A DNA stretch of 64,000 bases, taken from positions 1 to 64,000 of the forward strand of contig JAPYTQ010000023.1 in the NCBI GenBank assembly GCA_029941905.1, given 5' to 3'. Source of the stretch: JAHRVQ01 sp029941905. GTDB taxonomy: Bacteria > Pseudomonadota > Gammaproteobacteria > Pseudomonadales > Azotimanducaceae. Below the pieces are notes generated by a model. That model did no database searches. It was not told the origin of the DNA and saw only the letters and a program-made list of their open reading frames with translations. Below are positions 36,582-45,303 of the stretch, one piece after another (within the stretch, counting starts at the first letter, position 1; each line of letters starts with the position of its first letter). A program made the translations under genes and the position numbers.

Positions 36582-36598
36582 ATTTCCGAAACGGAAAT
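36582..36598. promoter_or_regulatory. Perfect 17-bp palindrome before the di-iron gene
   Basis: ATTTCCGAAACGGAAAT is a perfect inverted repeat with 7-bp arms and a 3-nt centre. It lies about 95 bp before the chosen start of the di-iron gene and could be an operator for a dimeric (for example TetR-type) regulator. The rest of the 36.5-36.8 kb spacer holds nothing I can name apart from a GC-rich GGGGGCTCCCC hairpin that lacks a T-tract. Confidence 0.5.
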
Positions 36599-36784
36599 GA
36601 GTCTCTGCGACGCAGTACGCCCCGCTGATCTATGTCAGCGTCAAAGTAGTAGTTGCTTGATCAAATAGGCTACAGGTACCCGTGGGTGGGGAGCCCCCAG
36701 GAGAACACGCCATGAAATCTTGTCAAGTTAGCCCTTGGTGGAAGAGCCTGTTTAGGGAGCCTGTTGAACCCGTATTCGGTTTCC

Positions 36785-37801
36785 CTAGCCCACGTTCCAG
36801 GTATGGCCACTTCTCAGCAGATCGTTCACGTTCGCTGAACCTTTACTTTCCCTGACTTTGATACGCTGGGCATAAACGTCAGTAATGTAAGCATCCGCGG
36901 GTCTGTGGTATAGCACGCCAACCGGGATTGGATATTCCGGGGCTCGTAACTCTACCAGCATTTGTGCCAGGACCTTGTTGGTTTCATCGTGAACCAGTAC
37001 ATCTGCCTCAGTGACCCCATCTTCACCGATGGTCACCACTTCGAGCTTCAACTTCTGGGTGTTGAGTCTCAAGCCTTTGTCATTTTCCTTACCGAAGATC
37101 ATCGGTGCGCCATTTTCAACCACCAGACGGGAATCCGCTGCCGTCTTTTTGTTTTTAACATTCTCAAAAATCAAGTCGTTGTAGACCGGACAGTTCTGAA
37201 GAATCTCAACGAATGACGTACCGGTATGGGCATGGGCACGGGTCAGCACACTGGTTAGGTGCTTCATTTCAGTATCAATAGACCGGGCGACAAATCGTGC
37301 CCCGGATCCAATGGCAAATGTGCAGGGAGACAGGGGTAAATCTACAGATCCATCGGGCGTTGAAGGCGACCGGGTACCGACCTTGGAAGTGGGTGAATAT
37401 TGTCCCTTGGTCAAACCATAGATCTCGTTATTGAACAGCAACAGATTCAGGTCAACGTTCCGTCTTAGAACATGAATCATATGGTTTCCACCAATACTCA
37501 AGCCGTCACCATCACCCGTGATCACCCAGACATCCAGTTCCGGATTAGCCAGCTTGAGGCCAGTGGCGATTGCCGGTGCACGACCATGAATCGTGTGGAA
37601 ACCATAAGTGTTCATGTAATACGGAAAACGGGAAGAACAACCAATACCGGAAATAAAAACACTATTTTCTTTCGGGATCCCCAGTTCAGGCATCAGTTTC
37701 TGAATCGTCTTTAAAATCGCATAGTCTCCGCACCCGGGGCACCAGCGAACTTCCTGGTCCGTCGCAAAATCTTTCAGCGTTAGTTTTTCTGGTGCGTTCA
37801 C
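36785..37801 (-). CDS. korB: 2-oxoacid:ferredoxin oxidoreductase, beta subunit
   Basis: A 338-aa thiamine-diphosphate subunit. Cluster cysteines are seen in RWCPGCGDY and ISGIGCSSRFP, with a further Cys in NCPVYND; the TPP site is ITGDGDGLSIGGNHMIHVLRRN. It pairs with KorA to oxidise a 2-oxoacid (2-oxoglutarate most likely) to acyl-CoA, passing electrons to ferredoxin. The GTG start overlaps the korA stop by 4 bp (GTGA). No ferredoxin gene is adjacent. Confidence 0.94.
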   Translation of the reverse strand: MNAPEKLTLKDFATDQEVRWCPGCGDYAILKTIQKLMPELGIPKENSVFISGIGCSSRFPYYMNTYGFHTIHGRAPAIATGLKLANPELDVWVITGDGDGLSIGGNHMIHVLRRNVDLNLLLFNNEIYGLTKGQYSPTSKVGTRSPSTPDGSVDLPLSPCTFAIGSGARFVARSIDTEMKHLTSVLTRAHAHTGTSFVEILQNCPVYNDLIFENVKNKKTAADSRLVVENGAPMIFGKENDKGLRLNTQKLKLEVVTIGEDGVTEADVLVHDETNKVLAQMLVELRAPEYPIPVGVLYHRPADAYITDVYAQRIKVRESKGSANVNDLLRSGHTWNVG

Positions 37802-39669
37802 TTCATTGCCTCCAATTGAGCTTTGATCTCGGCGTCGATTTCCTTGATCTTGAAAGGTTGCCCGGACGTTTTTGTCAGACTGCTGGCATCAATCAGATAT
37901 TCGGAGCGGATAATTTTTACCAGTTGGCCGGTGTTCATTTCCGGAATCAGGACCGACTTGTATCCAGCCAATAAGTCACCCAGGTTTCGTGGCAAGGGCC
38001 ACATATGGCGAATATGAATATGCGACACACTGAGTCCTTCTGCCCGACTTCGCTTCACCGCCTGGTGAATAGCGCCGAAAGTCGATCCCCAGCCGACGAC
38101 GGCAAGATCCCCTTGTTCGGTACCGAGTACAACCTCCTGCAGAGGAATGTCGTTGGCGATACCATCAATCTTCGCCTTGCGGATATCGGTCATTTTCTGG
38201 TGATTTTCCGCATCATATGAAATATCACCAGAATCATAATCTTTTTCAATACCGCCAATACGATGTTCAAGACCCGGTGTGCCAGGCTTGGCCCAAACCC
38301 TGGCAAGGGTTTCAGGATCACGATTGGCAGGTGAAAAACCTTCCGGCTCAGTCTCAAACTCCACCGGAAATGGCTTGTACTCGTCAAAATCAGGAACGTG
38401 CCAGGGTTCCGAGGCATTGGAGATATATCCGTCACTCAGCAATATAACCGGTGTTCGATACTTGGTGGCAATACGGATCGCTTCGATCGCCACATCAAAA
38501 CAATCAGAGGGATGAGACGATGCGATAACCGGCAGGCTCGTGTCCGCGTGGCGACCAAAAATAGACTGATTCAAATCAGACTGTTCCGTTTTGGTTGGCA
38601 AACCCGTGGATGGCCCGCCTCTTTGGGTATTCACAATCAACAAAGGCAACTCTGTAGCACAAGCCAGGGAGATTGCTTCAGCCTTCAGTGAAATACCAGG
38701 TCCTGAACTTGAAGTTACACCTAACGAACCTGCAAAGGAGGCACCGATAGCGGCACAAACAGCGGCTATCTCATCTTCTGCCTGGAACGTCACCACATCA
38801 AATTGTTTCTGGGACGAGAGGCCATGCAAAAGCCCGGATGCCGGTGTTATGGGATAAGACGCAAACACAATCGGCAAATTCGTCAATATTCCGCCAGCGA
38901 TAATTCCGTAGGTTAGTGCTTCAGTTCCTGTGGTATTGCGATAAAGACCAGGCTCAACAGCAGCCCGGGGTACCTTGTATACCCCAACGCCCGTTGGCAG
39001 TTCGGCTGTTTCACCATAGGCGTGACCAGCATTAATCGCCGCCACATTGGCCTCGGCAATATCTGGTATTTTTGAAAACTTGGCACGCAGCCCTGCGATT
39101 GCTGAGTCTCGACTTCGATCAAATAACCACATGGTTAAACCAAGGGTCCACATGTTTTTGCACCTGGCGGCGAATTTATGGCTTAGCCCGAAAGGTTTGA
39201 CCGTAGCCAAAACACGTTTGGTAATGCCGATAGCCATCAGCCGATAGCCATCTAACGAGCCATCTTCGAGAGGGTTACTTTTGTATCCAGCCTTGGTCAG
39301 GTTCTTGGCCGTAAACGCATCTGCGTCTGCGATAATTAGCCCGCCTGGAACCAGCTCGTTTAAATTCGTAATCAATGCGGCGGGGTTCATGGTTACCAGC
39401 ACATCGACATCATCACCGGCGGTGGTGACATCTTCTGAGCCAAAGTAAATTTGAAAAGCCGAGACACCAAAGGTTGCACCGGCCGGTGCGCGAATCTCTG
39501 CCGGGAAATCAGGAAACGTAGCCAGGTCATTTCCGTAAATTGCCGTCGCCTCGGTAAAATTGTTACCTGTTAACTGCATCCCGTCCCCGGAATCCCCAGC
39601 AAAACGAACCACAACATCGGACAACATATTCGCCGAATTTTGTTCGCGAACTTCTTCAACTACAGACAT
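37798..39669 (-). CDS. korA: 2-oxoacid:ferredoxin oxidoreductase, fused gamma-alpha subunit
   Basis: A 623-aa protein with an N-terminal gamma domain (about 15-200: VVRFAGDSGDGMQLTG) and an alpha domain (about 225-620: FASYPITPASGLLHGL, GASFAGSLGVTSSSGPGISLKAEAI, PLLIVNTQRGGPSTGLPTKTEQSDL). This fused layout is that of aerobic-type KorA. It catalyses CoA-dependent 2-oxoacid oxidation with KorB. In an aerobe it can replace or supplement the 2-oxoglutarate dehydrogenase complex. Confidence 0.94.
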   Translation of the reverse strand: MSVVEEVREQNSANMLSDVVVRFAGDSGDGMQLTGNNFTEATAIYGNDLATFPDFPAEIRAPAGATFGVSAFQIYFGSEDVTTAGDDVDVLVTMNPAALITNLNELVPGGLIIADADAFTAKNLTKAGYKSNPLEDGSLDGYRLMAIGITKRVLATVKPFGLSHKFAARCKNMWTLGLTMWLFDRSRDSAIAGLRAKFSKIPDIAEANVAAINAGHAYGETAELPTGVGVYKVPRAAVEPGLYRNTTGTEALTYGIIAGGILTNLPIVFASYPITPASGLLHGLSSQKQFDVVTFQAEDEIAAVCAAIGASFAGSLGVTSSSGPGISLKAEAISLACATELPLLIVNTQRGGPSTGLPTKTEQSDLNQSIFGRHADTSLPVIASSHPSDCFDVAIEAIRIATKYRTPVILLSDGYISNASEPWHVPDFDEYKPFPVEFETEPEGFSPANRDPETLARVWAKPGTPGLEHRIGGIEKDYDSGDISYDAENHQKMTDIRKAKIDGIANDIPLQEVVLGTEQGDLAVVGWGSTFGAIHQAVKRSRAEGLSVSHIHIRHMWPLPRNLGDLLAGYKSVLIPEMNTGQLVKIIRSEYLIDASSLTKTSGQPFKIKEIDAEIKAQLEAMK

Positions 39670-40154
39670 AGTCCATTCCTAAATTAACACTTGCAATCTA
39701 TCTTCTTCCCAATAAGAAAGCACATCACAGGCAGGATTCGACCTGCTACTGGACATGCAATATTTAATGGAATTTACAAAAGATACTCACATTTACGGCT
39801 CGTGACCTCAAACAACTGCGACTGGTGATCACAGTTACCCCTTGGTTCAACGCTTCTTTTGGAAGCCATCCCCCAAAACCCCGTGATTTTAACAGATAAA
39901 TCAAGGATTTAAAGTTCTCTTGGTTCTATATAAATTCCGTTAATGGGTTGCTAACAAGCTACTCGTTACCCGAAACGTCCAAACGATGGCTGATACAAGG
40001 CGAATTCCGGGGATTTTTCGCAATCCATGCAAACATCCAGGGACAGGTTGTGAAACTGAGCCCGATCACGGGCGAAAAAAAGGCGACTTGGTTTTAAAAC
40101 AGGCGTATGATTTTGCTCCCATTTTGCTCCTGTTAAATCGAAGGAAATTACACC
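39670..40154. other. 485-bp intergenic region, no recognisable gene
   Basis: The spacer lies between the divergent korA and LLM genes. Short reading frames exist on both strands but none has a good start or any recognisable similarity. ATTTTGCTCC occurs twice 11 bp apart just before the LLM gene, and AAGGAA before its ATG is a good ribosome binding site. Promoters for both genes must lie here but I cannot place them with confidence. Confidence 0.7.
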
Positions 40155-41060
40155 ATGAGATTCAGTTTCTGGCCACAACCCTCCCAATCATTCGAGATCA
40201 TGCAGAAATTGGGTCACCACGTAGAACAATCCAGTTGGGACGGCATCTGGCTCGCTGATCACTTCATGCCTGATGCCAAAGACACGAGCAGCCCCATGCC
40301 TGAAGCATGGACAACACTAGCTGGCCTCGCCGCGACCGTACCGCGAGTAAGACTCGGCACCCTGGTAACAGGCAATACCTATCGCCATCCCGCGGTACTG
40401 GCCAAAATGGCTGCCACCGTTGACCATATTTCAGGGGGTAGACTGGTACTCGGTCTGGGGTCCGGGTGGCAGGAAAATGAACATAAGAAATACGGCATCG
40501 ACTTTCATACCGTCAACGGCAGGTTACGACGCCTCGAAGAAGCCTGCCAGGTAATCAAGGCCCTGTTTACGGAAGGAAGTGCCAGTTATCAGGGTCAATT
40601 CTACCGACTGGATGAAGCGCCTCTGGAGCCAAAGCCGGTGCAGGCTAAACTGCCGCTATTGATTGGCGGCGGTGGCGAGAAGGTGACACTCCGGATCACA
40701 GCCCAGTACGCAGACGAATGGAACGTCTGGGGGACCGTCGATACACTGAAACACAAGATGGCAATTCTCGATCAGCATTGCAACGAGATCGGACGCGATC
40801 CGGAAAACATTCAAAGATCCGCCGTTGCCCTCCTCTTCCTGTCAGATGACGCTTCATTCGTTAAAAAGATGCGAGACAACGTTGCCCGCGCAACCATTGC
40901 AGGCAGTGTTTCTGAAGTGAGAGATATCATCGCCGCCTATCAGGAGATTGGCGTCGACGAAGTGATCATTCCGGATTTCACTCTGGGCCTGGATTGCAAC
41001 GAGCAGAAAATGGATACCCTGGACAAGTTTATTGAGGATGTGGCTCCCGTCGCTCGGTGA
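40155..41060 (+). CDS. LLM class F420-dependent oxidoreductase (second)
   Basis: A 301-aa luciferase-like fold protein: MRFSFWPQPSQSFEIMQ, GIWLADHFMPDA, VRLGTLVTGNTYRHPAVLAKMAATVDHISGGRLVLGLGSGW and PLLIGGGGEKVTLRI. It differs clearly from the 4980-5984 paralog and belongs to another LLM subfamily. Such proteins use F420H2 or FMNH2; cofactor and substrate cannot be told from sequence. AAGGAA precedes the ATG. It converges with the second PhyH gene. Confidence 0.88.
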   Translation: MRFSFWPQPSQSFEIMQKLGHHVEQSSWDGIWLADHFMPDAKDTSSPMPEAWTTLAGLAATVPRVRLGTLVTGNTYRHPAVLAKMAATVDHISGGRLVLGLGSGWQENEHKKYGIDFHTVNGRLRRLEEACQVIKALFTEGSASYQGQFYRLDEAPLEPKPVQAKLPLLIGGGGEKVTLRITAQYADEWNVWGTVDTLKHKMAILDQHCNEIGRDPENIQRSAVALLFLSDDASFVKKMRDNVARATIAGSVSEVRDIIAAYQEIGVDEVIIPDFTLGLDCNEQKMDTLDKFIEDVAPVAR

Positions 41061-41074
41061 GGCACCACCTGGGC

Positions 41075-41848
41075 CTAAAATGATATGCCTGGAAACCTCG
41101 CAGACCGGGTATCTTTAATCGGTTGGTTGGTGGATTGGTGGTATGTGAACACCACCGACAACTTGGTCTGCTCGCTCAAGTTACGGCCCGCCGCATGAAA
41201 CAACCGGCTATGGAAAAATAACACGTCACCCTGCTTCAACTCGACCTGAACGGACTGCGCTATCATCGATTTGTTTTCTGCCAGATCCGTACGCAGAAAC
41301 AGGGAGGCATCAAACCGGCCTGGTTCCAGCTCCAGATGATGGGAACCCGGAATCACCCGTAAACAACCGTTCGCACGGATTTCGTCTCTAACTGCCAACC
41401 ACACACTGATCAGGTTCTCTTCATCAAAAGACCAGTAGCGGTTGTCCTGGTGCCATAGGGTTGCACTACTGTAGCCCGGTTGTTTCGTCATGATACAGTT
41501 GTGATGACATTGGGATAACCGGATCTCTTCCGCCCCGAACAACCGCCGCAGGGTTTGCTTTAGCTCATCACAGGTTGACCAGTCCCGAAATACTGAACTT
41601 CTTGAATAAGCATGCAGCAGGCGTCGAATCGTTTGTCCACCAGAGGAATCCCGGGATTCTGGCGAACCGGGATACTGGACATCAACCTCGTATTCGGCGG
41701 GCGCCAACTGTTGCCTAAGGTGTTCCAGGGCAACGGCTCGGATGTTTTTACAGATATCGGGATCAACCATTGCCTGTTTCACAATAAAGCCGTCGCGCAT
41801 AAACCTGGCAAGGTCAATATCTGATAATGACTCGGTTGCAGAATTCAC
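41075..41848 (-). CDS. Phytanoyl-CoA dioxygenase family protein (second)
   Basis: A 257-aa Fe(II)/2-oxoglutarate oxygenase. LWHQDNRYW supplies the HxD pair, LFHAAGRN the distal His, and NGCLRVIPGSHH the usual segment between. This is the canonical PhyH pattern. Its ATG overlaps the stop of the upstream HEAT-like gene by 4 bp, so the two are co-translated, although the functional link is unclear. Confidence 0.9.
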   Translation of the reverse strand: MNSATESLSDIDLARFMRDGFIVKQAMVDPDICKNIRAVALEHLRQQLAPAEYEVDVQYPGSPESRDSSGGQTIRRLLHAYSRSSVFRDWSTCDELKQTLRRLFGAEEIRLSQCHHNCIMTKQPGYSSATLWHQDNRYWSFDEENLISVWLAVRDEIRANGCLRVIPGSHHLELEPGRFDASLFLRTDLAENKSMIAQSVQVELKQGDVLFFHSRLFHAAGRNLSEQTKLSVVFTYHQSTNQPIKDTRSARFPGISF

Positions 41849-42408
41849 TGACGTTGCTCCCCGGTCGCTGTCTGAAAACCCGCAGCCTCTAGTTCCCAGC
41901 TTTCTTCAATACTGTCCCGGTAGGCGGCAAGTCGACCCGCGAGTTTTTTGTCCGGCGAGTCACGCAGTATACTCGCCAGGCAGCGAGCGACCTTTGTTCT
42001 CAGATGAACATCGTCAGAATTCAACATGGGGCTCAGGGTATTTTTGATCGACGGGGCTTTTGAATCGAGAAATATTTCACACAGACCCTCCACGGCTCGG
42101 CGCTGTTCTGATGGACGCCGTTCATCGCTCGAGGTCTCTTTAAAGTAAGCAAAAACCACATCGTTTTTATAGAGCGACAATGCCACCATTGCTCGACCCC
42201 GGGTATAGGCAACCATCGAATCATCCTGCGCAATATCAATCAACGTAAGGTAAGTATCGGCGGCCAACGATTGAAACCTTTCCGGGGAGAACTGCCATTC
42301 GTAACCTGACAGCAGACGGAGCACCTGTGCTTTCTCCGCCGCTATGTCCTGGGAAGCCTGTAGTGGTACGATCACACAAAGCAGTACTGGCAAGATGAAC
42401 CGTCGCAT
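41845..42408 (-). CDS. Exported HEAT-like repeat protein
   Basis: A 187-aa protein with a signal peptide (MRRFILPVLLCVIVPLQAS). The rest is helical with repeat-like segments (DSMVAYTRGRAMVALSLY, ERRPSEQRRAVEGLCEIFLD, DDVHLRTKVARCLASILRD) similar to HEAT repeats. Function is unknown. A TATAAT (42448-42443) lies just upstream without a convincing -35. The chosen ATG fits the signal peptide; an ATG at 42423 would add five residues. It overlaps the PhyH gene by 4 bp. Confidence 0.7.
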   Translation of the reverse strand: MRRFILPVLLCVIVPLQASQDIAAEKAQVLRLLSGYEWQFSPERFQSLAADTYLTLIDIAQDDSMVAYTRGRAMVALSLYKNDVVFAYFKETSSDERRPSEQRRAVEGLCEIFLDSKAPSIKNTLSPMLNSDDVHLRTKVARCLASILRDSPDKKLAGRLAAYRDSIEESWELEAAGFQTATGEQRQ

Positions 42409-42497
42409 TTCAATCTGTCGCATTCAATAATCGGGATTAATCATTATACCCTGCCCTACTATCCGGGGAAGTCTAATCAGAGGTTCCCTCGCCAAAA

Positions 42498-44315
42498 TTA
42501 TTGTACAGTGACACTCTTGGCCAGGTTTCTTGGCCGGTCAGGGTTTAAACCACGGCTCACTGCAACGTAATAGGCGAGCAACTGACACGGTATGATGGCA
42601 CTGAGTGGAGAGCCATCCCCAGGCATTGTGATCCACACGTCAACTGGAGAGTCAACAAACTTACCGCCTGATTCAGCGTCAGTGATGGCGATTACATAGG
42701 CGCCTCGCGCCTTTACTTCGTTCGCTACCCCCAACATGTAAGTATCTCCTTCCGGGACGAAGAGAATTACGGGAATTCCCGGTTCAATTAAGGCAATGAC
42801 ACCATGCTTCAGCTCTCCCGCACTAAATGCTTCGGCATGCAGATAACTTGCTTCTTTGATATTCAGAGCGCCGATCAGCGCAGTGGCAAAGTGTTCACCC
42901 CGGCCCAATAAGAAAAGATGCTCCTGGTTAGCCAGGTACGCTGAAGTTCCCTGATACATTCCCAATTGTGATACGACCAATTGCTGACTCAAGAGATGGC
43001 TCAATCGATCGATATGCTGCTGCGCTTTGCCTCTATTGCCACAGAGGGTATTAGCCAGCAGATAACCGAACGCAATCTGTGCCGACGCTGATTTAGTAGA
43101 CAAGACACATTCTTCCGGGCCCGCATGGTTGTAAAAAACAAAATCTGAGACGCGGGTCATTGTTGACATGGGCATATTAACGAGGCAGGCGATTTTCATG
43201 CCCCATTTACGCGCGATTTGAATCGCGTGCAAACTATCGGCAGTTTCACCACTCTGGCTGAGTACGATCAGGACATCATCCTCTTCGACAAGGTTGTGTA
43301 TGTTTTCGATGTCGTAAGCAGCAACATCCATTGCTTTGATTCCGGCGATCGTTCTTAACAGCCAGCCAACTTGTCTGGCTGTGTATGAGGCCCCACCAGC
43401 ACCGGTAACAAAAACCTGCCGTGACCCCTTGATGACCTCAACGAAAGGCTGAAATTCCAGTTCATCAAGAGCCGTTTGGGCGGGAATCGTACGCCACTGT
43501 TCAAGCACTTCCCGCAACATACAATGCTTGTAGCCAGATCCGGATGATTCATCATCAACCGGTTTTAGCTCATGGCTGATCGAGCTGGTTTCAACCCAGT
43601 GCGGTGCAACAGGATTACCCGCTGGGTCGACAATCAACAGGTTTTGCGCCTTGATCGAGACAATCTGGCCATCCAGCAAGGGCACCGAACGAAAGGTCTG
43701 GTCACCAAAGGCAAGAATATCCGAGGCGACATAGAGTGCTTTGCGTTGATCGGGTTCAATTCCACCACCGACAGCTGCTTCACTAACAACAAGGGGCGAC
43801 CCTTGTCTCACCCCCAGCAATTCGCCGTCCGCAAACAAAAACAGCAGGGTATTTCGCCCCTTTATCATCTTTTGTAACGACATCAGGGCACACATCCGGT
43901 CTGCTCGCTCTTCCAGTGCCATCGACATCAGGTGCACCAGGACCTCTGTGTCGGTCGTTGTCTGGAATTGAGTGCCTTGTTCAAGCAATGACGCCTTCAG
44001 GGAATCAAAATTACTGACAATGCCATTGTGCACCAGGGCAAATCGTCCCAATGGGTCTGAATGCGGATGGCAATTTTCCACACTAACCCCACCGTGGGTT
44101 GCCCATCGGGTATGTCCAAGCAAAACTCGACTATCAGGTAATGAAATGAGCCCGGGTTCAAAATGATCGATACTTCGGCAAGCGTCCAAACCACCAGCCT
44201 CGGTGATATAGGCAAACCCGTAACTGTCATAGCCACGATACTGCATCCGCGACAATGCCTCGATTACTACCTCCTGACCCTTGTCAACACTACTACATGC
44301 AACTATTCCACACAT
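42498..44315 (-). CDS. glmS: Glutamine-fructose-6-phosphate aminotransferase (isomerizing)
   Basis: A 605-aa GlmS. The protein must start at MCGIVAC so that Cys is the N-terminal catalytic residue after Met removal; the ATG at 44315 with AGGAG upstream gives exactly this, so longer frames are not real. The glutaminase domain is 1-220, including LGHTRWATHGG; two SIS domains follow (VTGAGGASYTARQVG and LSQSGETADSL for the first; HAEAFSAGELKHGVIAL for the second). It makes glucosamine-6-phosphate for cell-wall and LPS synthesis. A TrmB-family regulator is divergent, and a palindrome covers the promoter. No glmU is adjacent. Confidence 0.95.
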   Translation of the reverse strand: MCGIVACSSVDKGQEVVIEALSRMQYRGYDSYGFAYITEAGGLDACRSIDHFEPGLISLPDSRVLLGHTRWATHGGVSVENCHPHSDPLGRFALVHNGIVSNFDSLKASLLEQGTQFQTTTDTEVLVHLMSMALEERADRMCALMSLQKMIKGRNTLLFLFADGELLGVRQGSPLVVSEAAVGGGIEPDQRKALYVASDILAFGDQTFRSVPLLDGQIVSIKAQNLLIVDPAGNPVAPHWVETSSISHELKPVDDESSGSGYKHCMLREVLEQWRTIPAQTALDELEFQPFVEVIKGSRQVFVTGAGGASYTARQVGWLLRTIAGIKAMDVAAYDIENIHNLVEEDDVLIVLSQSGETADSLHAIQIARKWGMKIACLVNMPMSTMTRVSDFVFYNHAGPEECVLSTKSASAQIAFGYLLANTLCGNRGKAQQHIDRLSHLLSQQLVVSQLGMYQGTSAYLANQEHLFLLGRGEHFATALIGALNIKEASYLHAEAFSAGELKHGVIALIEPGIPVILFVPEGDTYMLGVANEVKARGAYVIAITDAESGGKFVDSPVDVWITMPGDGSPLSAIIPCQLLAYYVAVSRGLNPDRPRNLAKSVTVQ

Positions 44316-44353
44316 TGTCACTCCTAAATTGACATCTATACTTCTCGAAAGGC

Positions 44354-44397
44354 AATATATATGCATATATATTAAGAATAAGCCTATTTGTCATCAA
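44354..44397 (-). promoter_or_regulatory. glmS promoter with 20-bp palindrome
   Basis: On the minus strand TTGATG (44397-44392) and TAATAT (44374-44369) are 17 bp apart, a fair sigma-70 promoter for glmS. AATATATATGCATATATATT (44354-44373) is a perfect palindrome that overlaps the -10 and the start region. Its position suits repression by the divergently encoded TrmB-family regulator. It is also AT-rich, so part of the symmetry could be chance. Confidence 0.6.
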
Positions 44398-44432
44398 TTA
44401 TTTGACATATATTGGCAATTTGGAGCTCGCCG

Positions 44433-45179
44433 ATGATTATCCATGAAACCTTGCAACATCTGGGTGTTTCAAACAAAGAAACGGACATCTATCTCGCCCT
44501 GCTAAAGCAGGGACCTTGTTCAATCAGGGATGTAGCCAGTGCATCAGGTATCAACCGCGGCACCACTTATGAACTTCTAAAATCCCTGAAGGAGAAATCG
44601 CTGGTCAGCTATTTTCCTAAGGGCAAACGTCGATATTTTTGTGCCGAGCCAGCCGAATCATTGCTGAATATCGCACAGGAGCGACAACTCCAGCTCAACG
44701 CTGCCGCCGAATTACTCCAATCCGAAATCGTACCGGACCTGCAAATGTTAAAGTCCCAATTTGACTCCCCAACTGTTCGGCACTATGAAGGGGATGACGG
44801 GGTCGAATATGTTCTGAAAGACATACTGCGGACTGTCAGTACACAAGAAAACAAGGAGTACCGTGTGTATAGCTCAAAATTGATTCGCAAGTACCTGTAT
44901 CGTCCTTTCCCTAACTTCACTCGCCAGAGGGTACAGAAGAACATTTACGTCAACGTGATTGCAATTGGTGAAGGAGGTGAAGACGCTCCCCTCGCCAACA
45001 GAAAGTGGATTCCAGCAGAAAACATCAACCCCGGTGCCAGTTACGTCGCAATATACCCACCAAAGTGCGCGATGGTCTCACTCACGAGGGGAGACTACCC
45101 CACCGTGGTCATTTTAGACTCCGACAGCATCGCACAGGCACTGAAGCTGTCATTTGATACATTATGGGAAAGACTCTAA
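44433..45179 (+). CDS. TrmB-family transcriptional regulator
   Basis: A 248-aa regulator. The N-terminal winged helix-turn-helix (about 1-75: SNKETDIYLALLKQGPCSIRDVASASGINRGTTYELLKSLKEKSLVSYF) and coiled linker match TrmB. The C-terminal domain (about 100-248) is shorter than in archaeal sugar-binding TrmB proteins. ATG 44433 follows GGAG at 7 nt; a TTG seven codons earlier is less likely. It is divergent from glmS across a 117-bp spacer, so control of glmS by a sugar phosphate or amino sugar is a natural hypothesis. Homologous TrmB-like regulators control sugar genes in other organisms. Confidence 0.85.
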   Translation: MIIHETLQHLGVSNKETDIYLALLKQGPCSIRDVASASGINRGTTYELLKSLKEKSLVSYFPKGKRRYFCAEPAESLLNIAQERQLQLNAAAELLQSEIVPDLQMLKSQFDSPTVRHYEGDDGVEYVLKDILRTVSTQENKEYRVYSSKLIRKYLYRPFPNFTRQRVQKNIYVNVIAIGEGGEDAPLANRKWIPAENINPGASYVAIYPPKCAMVSLTRGDYPTVVILDSDSIAQALKLSFDTLWERL

Positions 45180-45303
45180 CGGACTGCCAGGCAATAAATG
45201 ACGAAAATATCCACCTAAATCAGGGCTTCCATCGATATTTTAATGATTATTTCTATCAGTACTTTATAATTTCCAGATACAACATGATTTATCAATTCCG
45301 CGT

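Noticed and set aside
36682..36705. GGGGGCTCCCC hairpin as a korAB terminator
   Set aside because: No T-tract follows in either direction, so it does not meet the criteria for an intrinsic terminator.
36711..36854. A 47-codon plus-strand frame with AGGAG before the ATG
   Set aside because: Most of it is antisense to the end of korB, and the product has no recognisable features.
39966..40187. A 73-codon minus-strand frame upstream of the LLM gene
   Set aside because: It overlaps the start of the LLM gene and its ribosome binding site and has no recognisable similarity.
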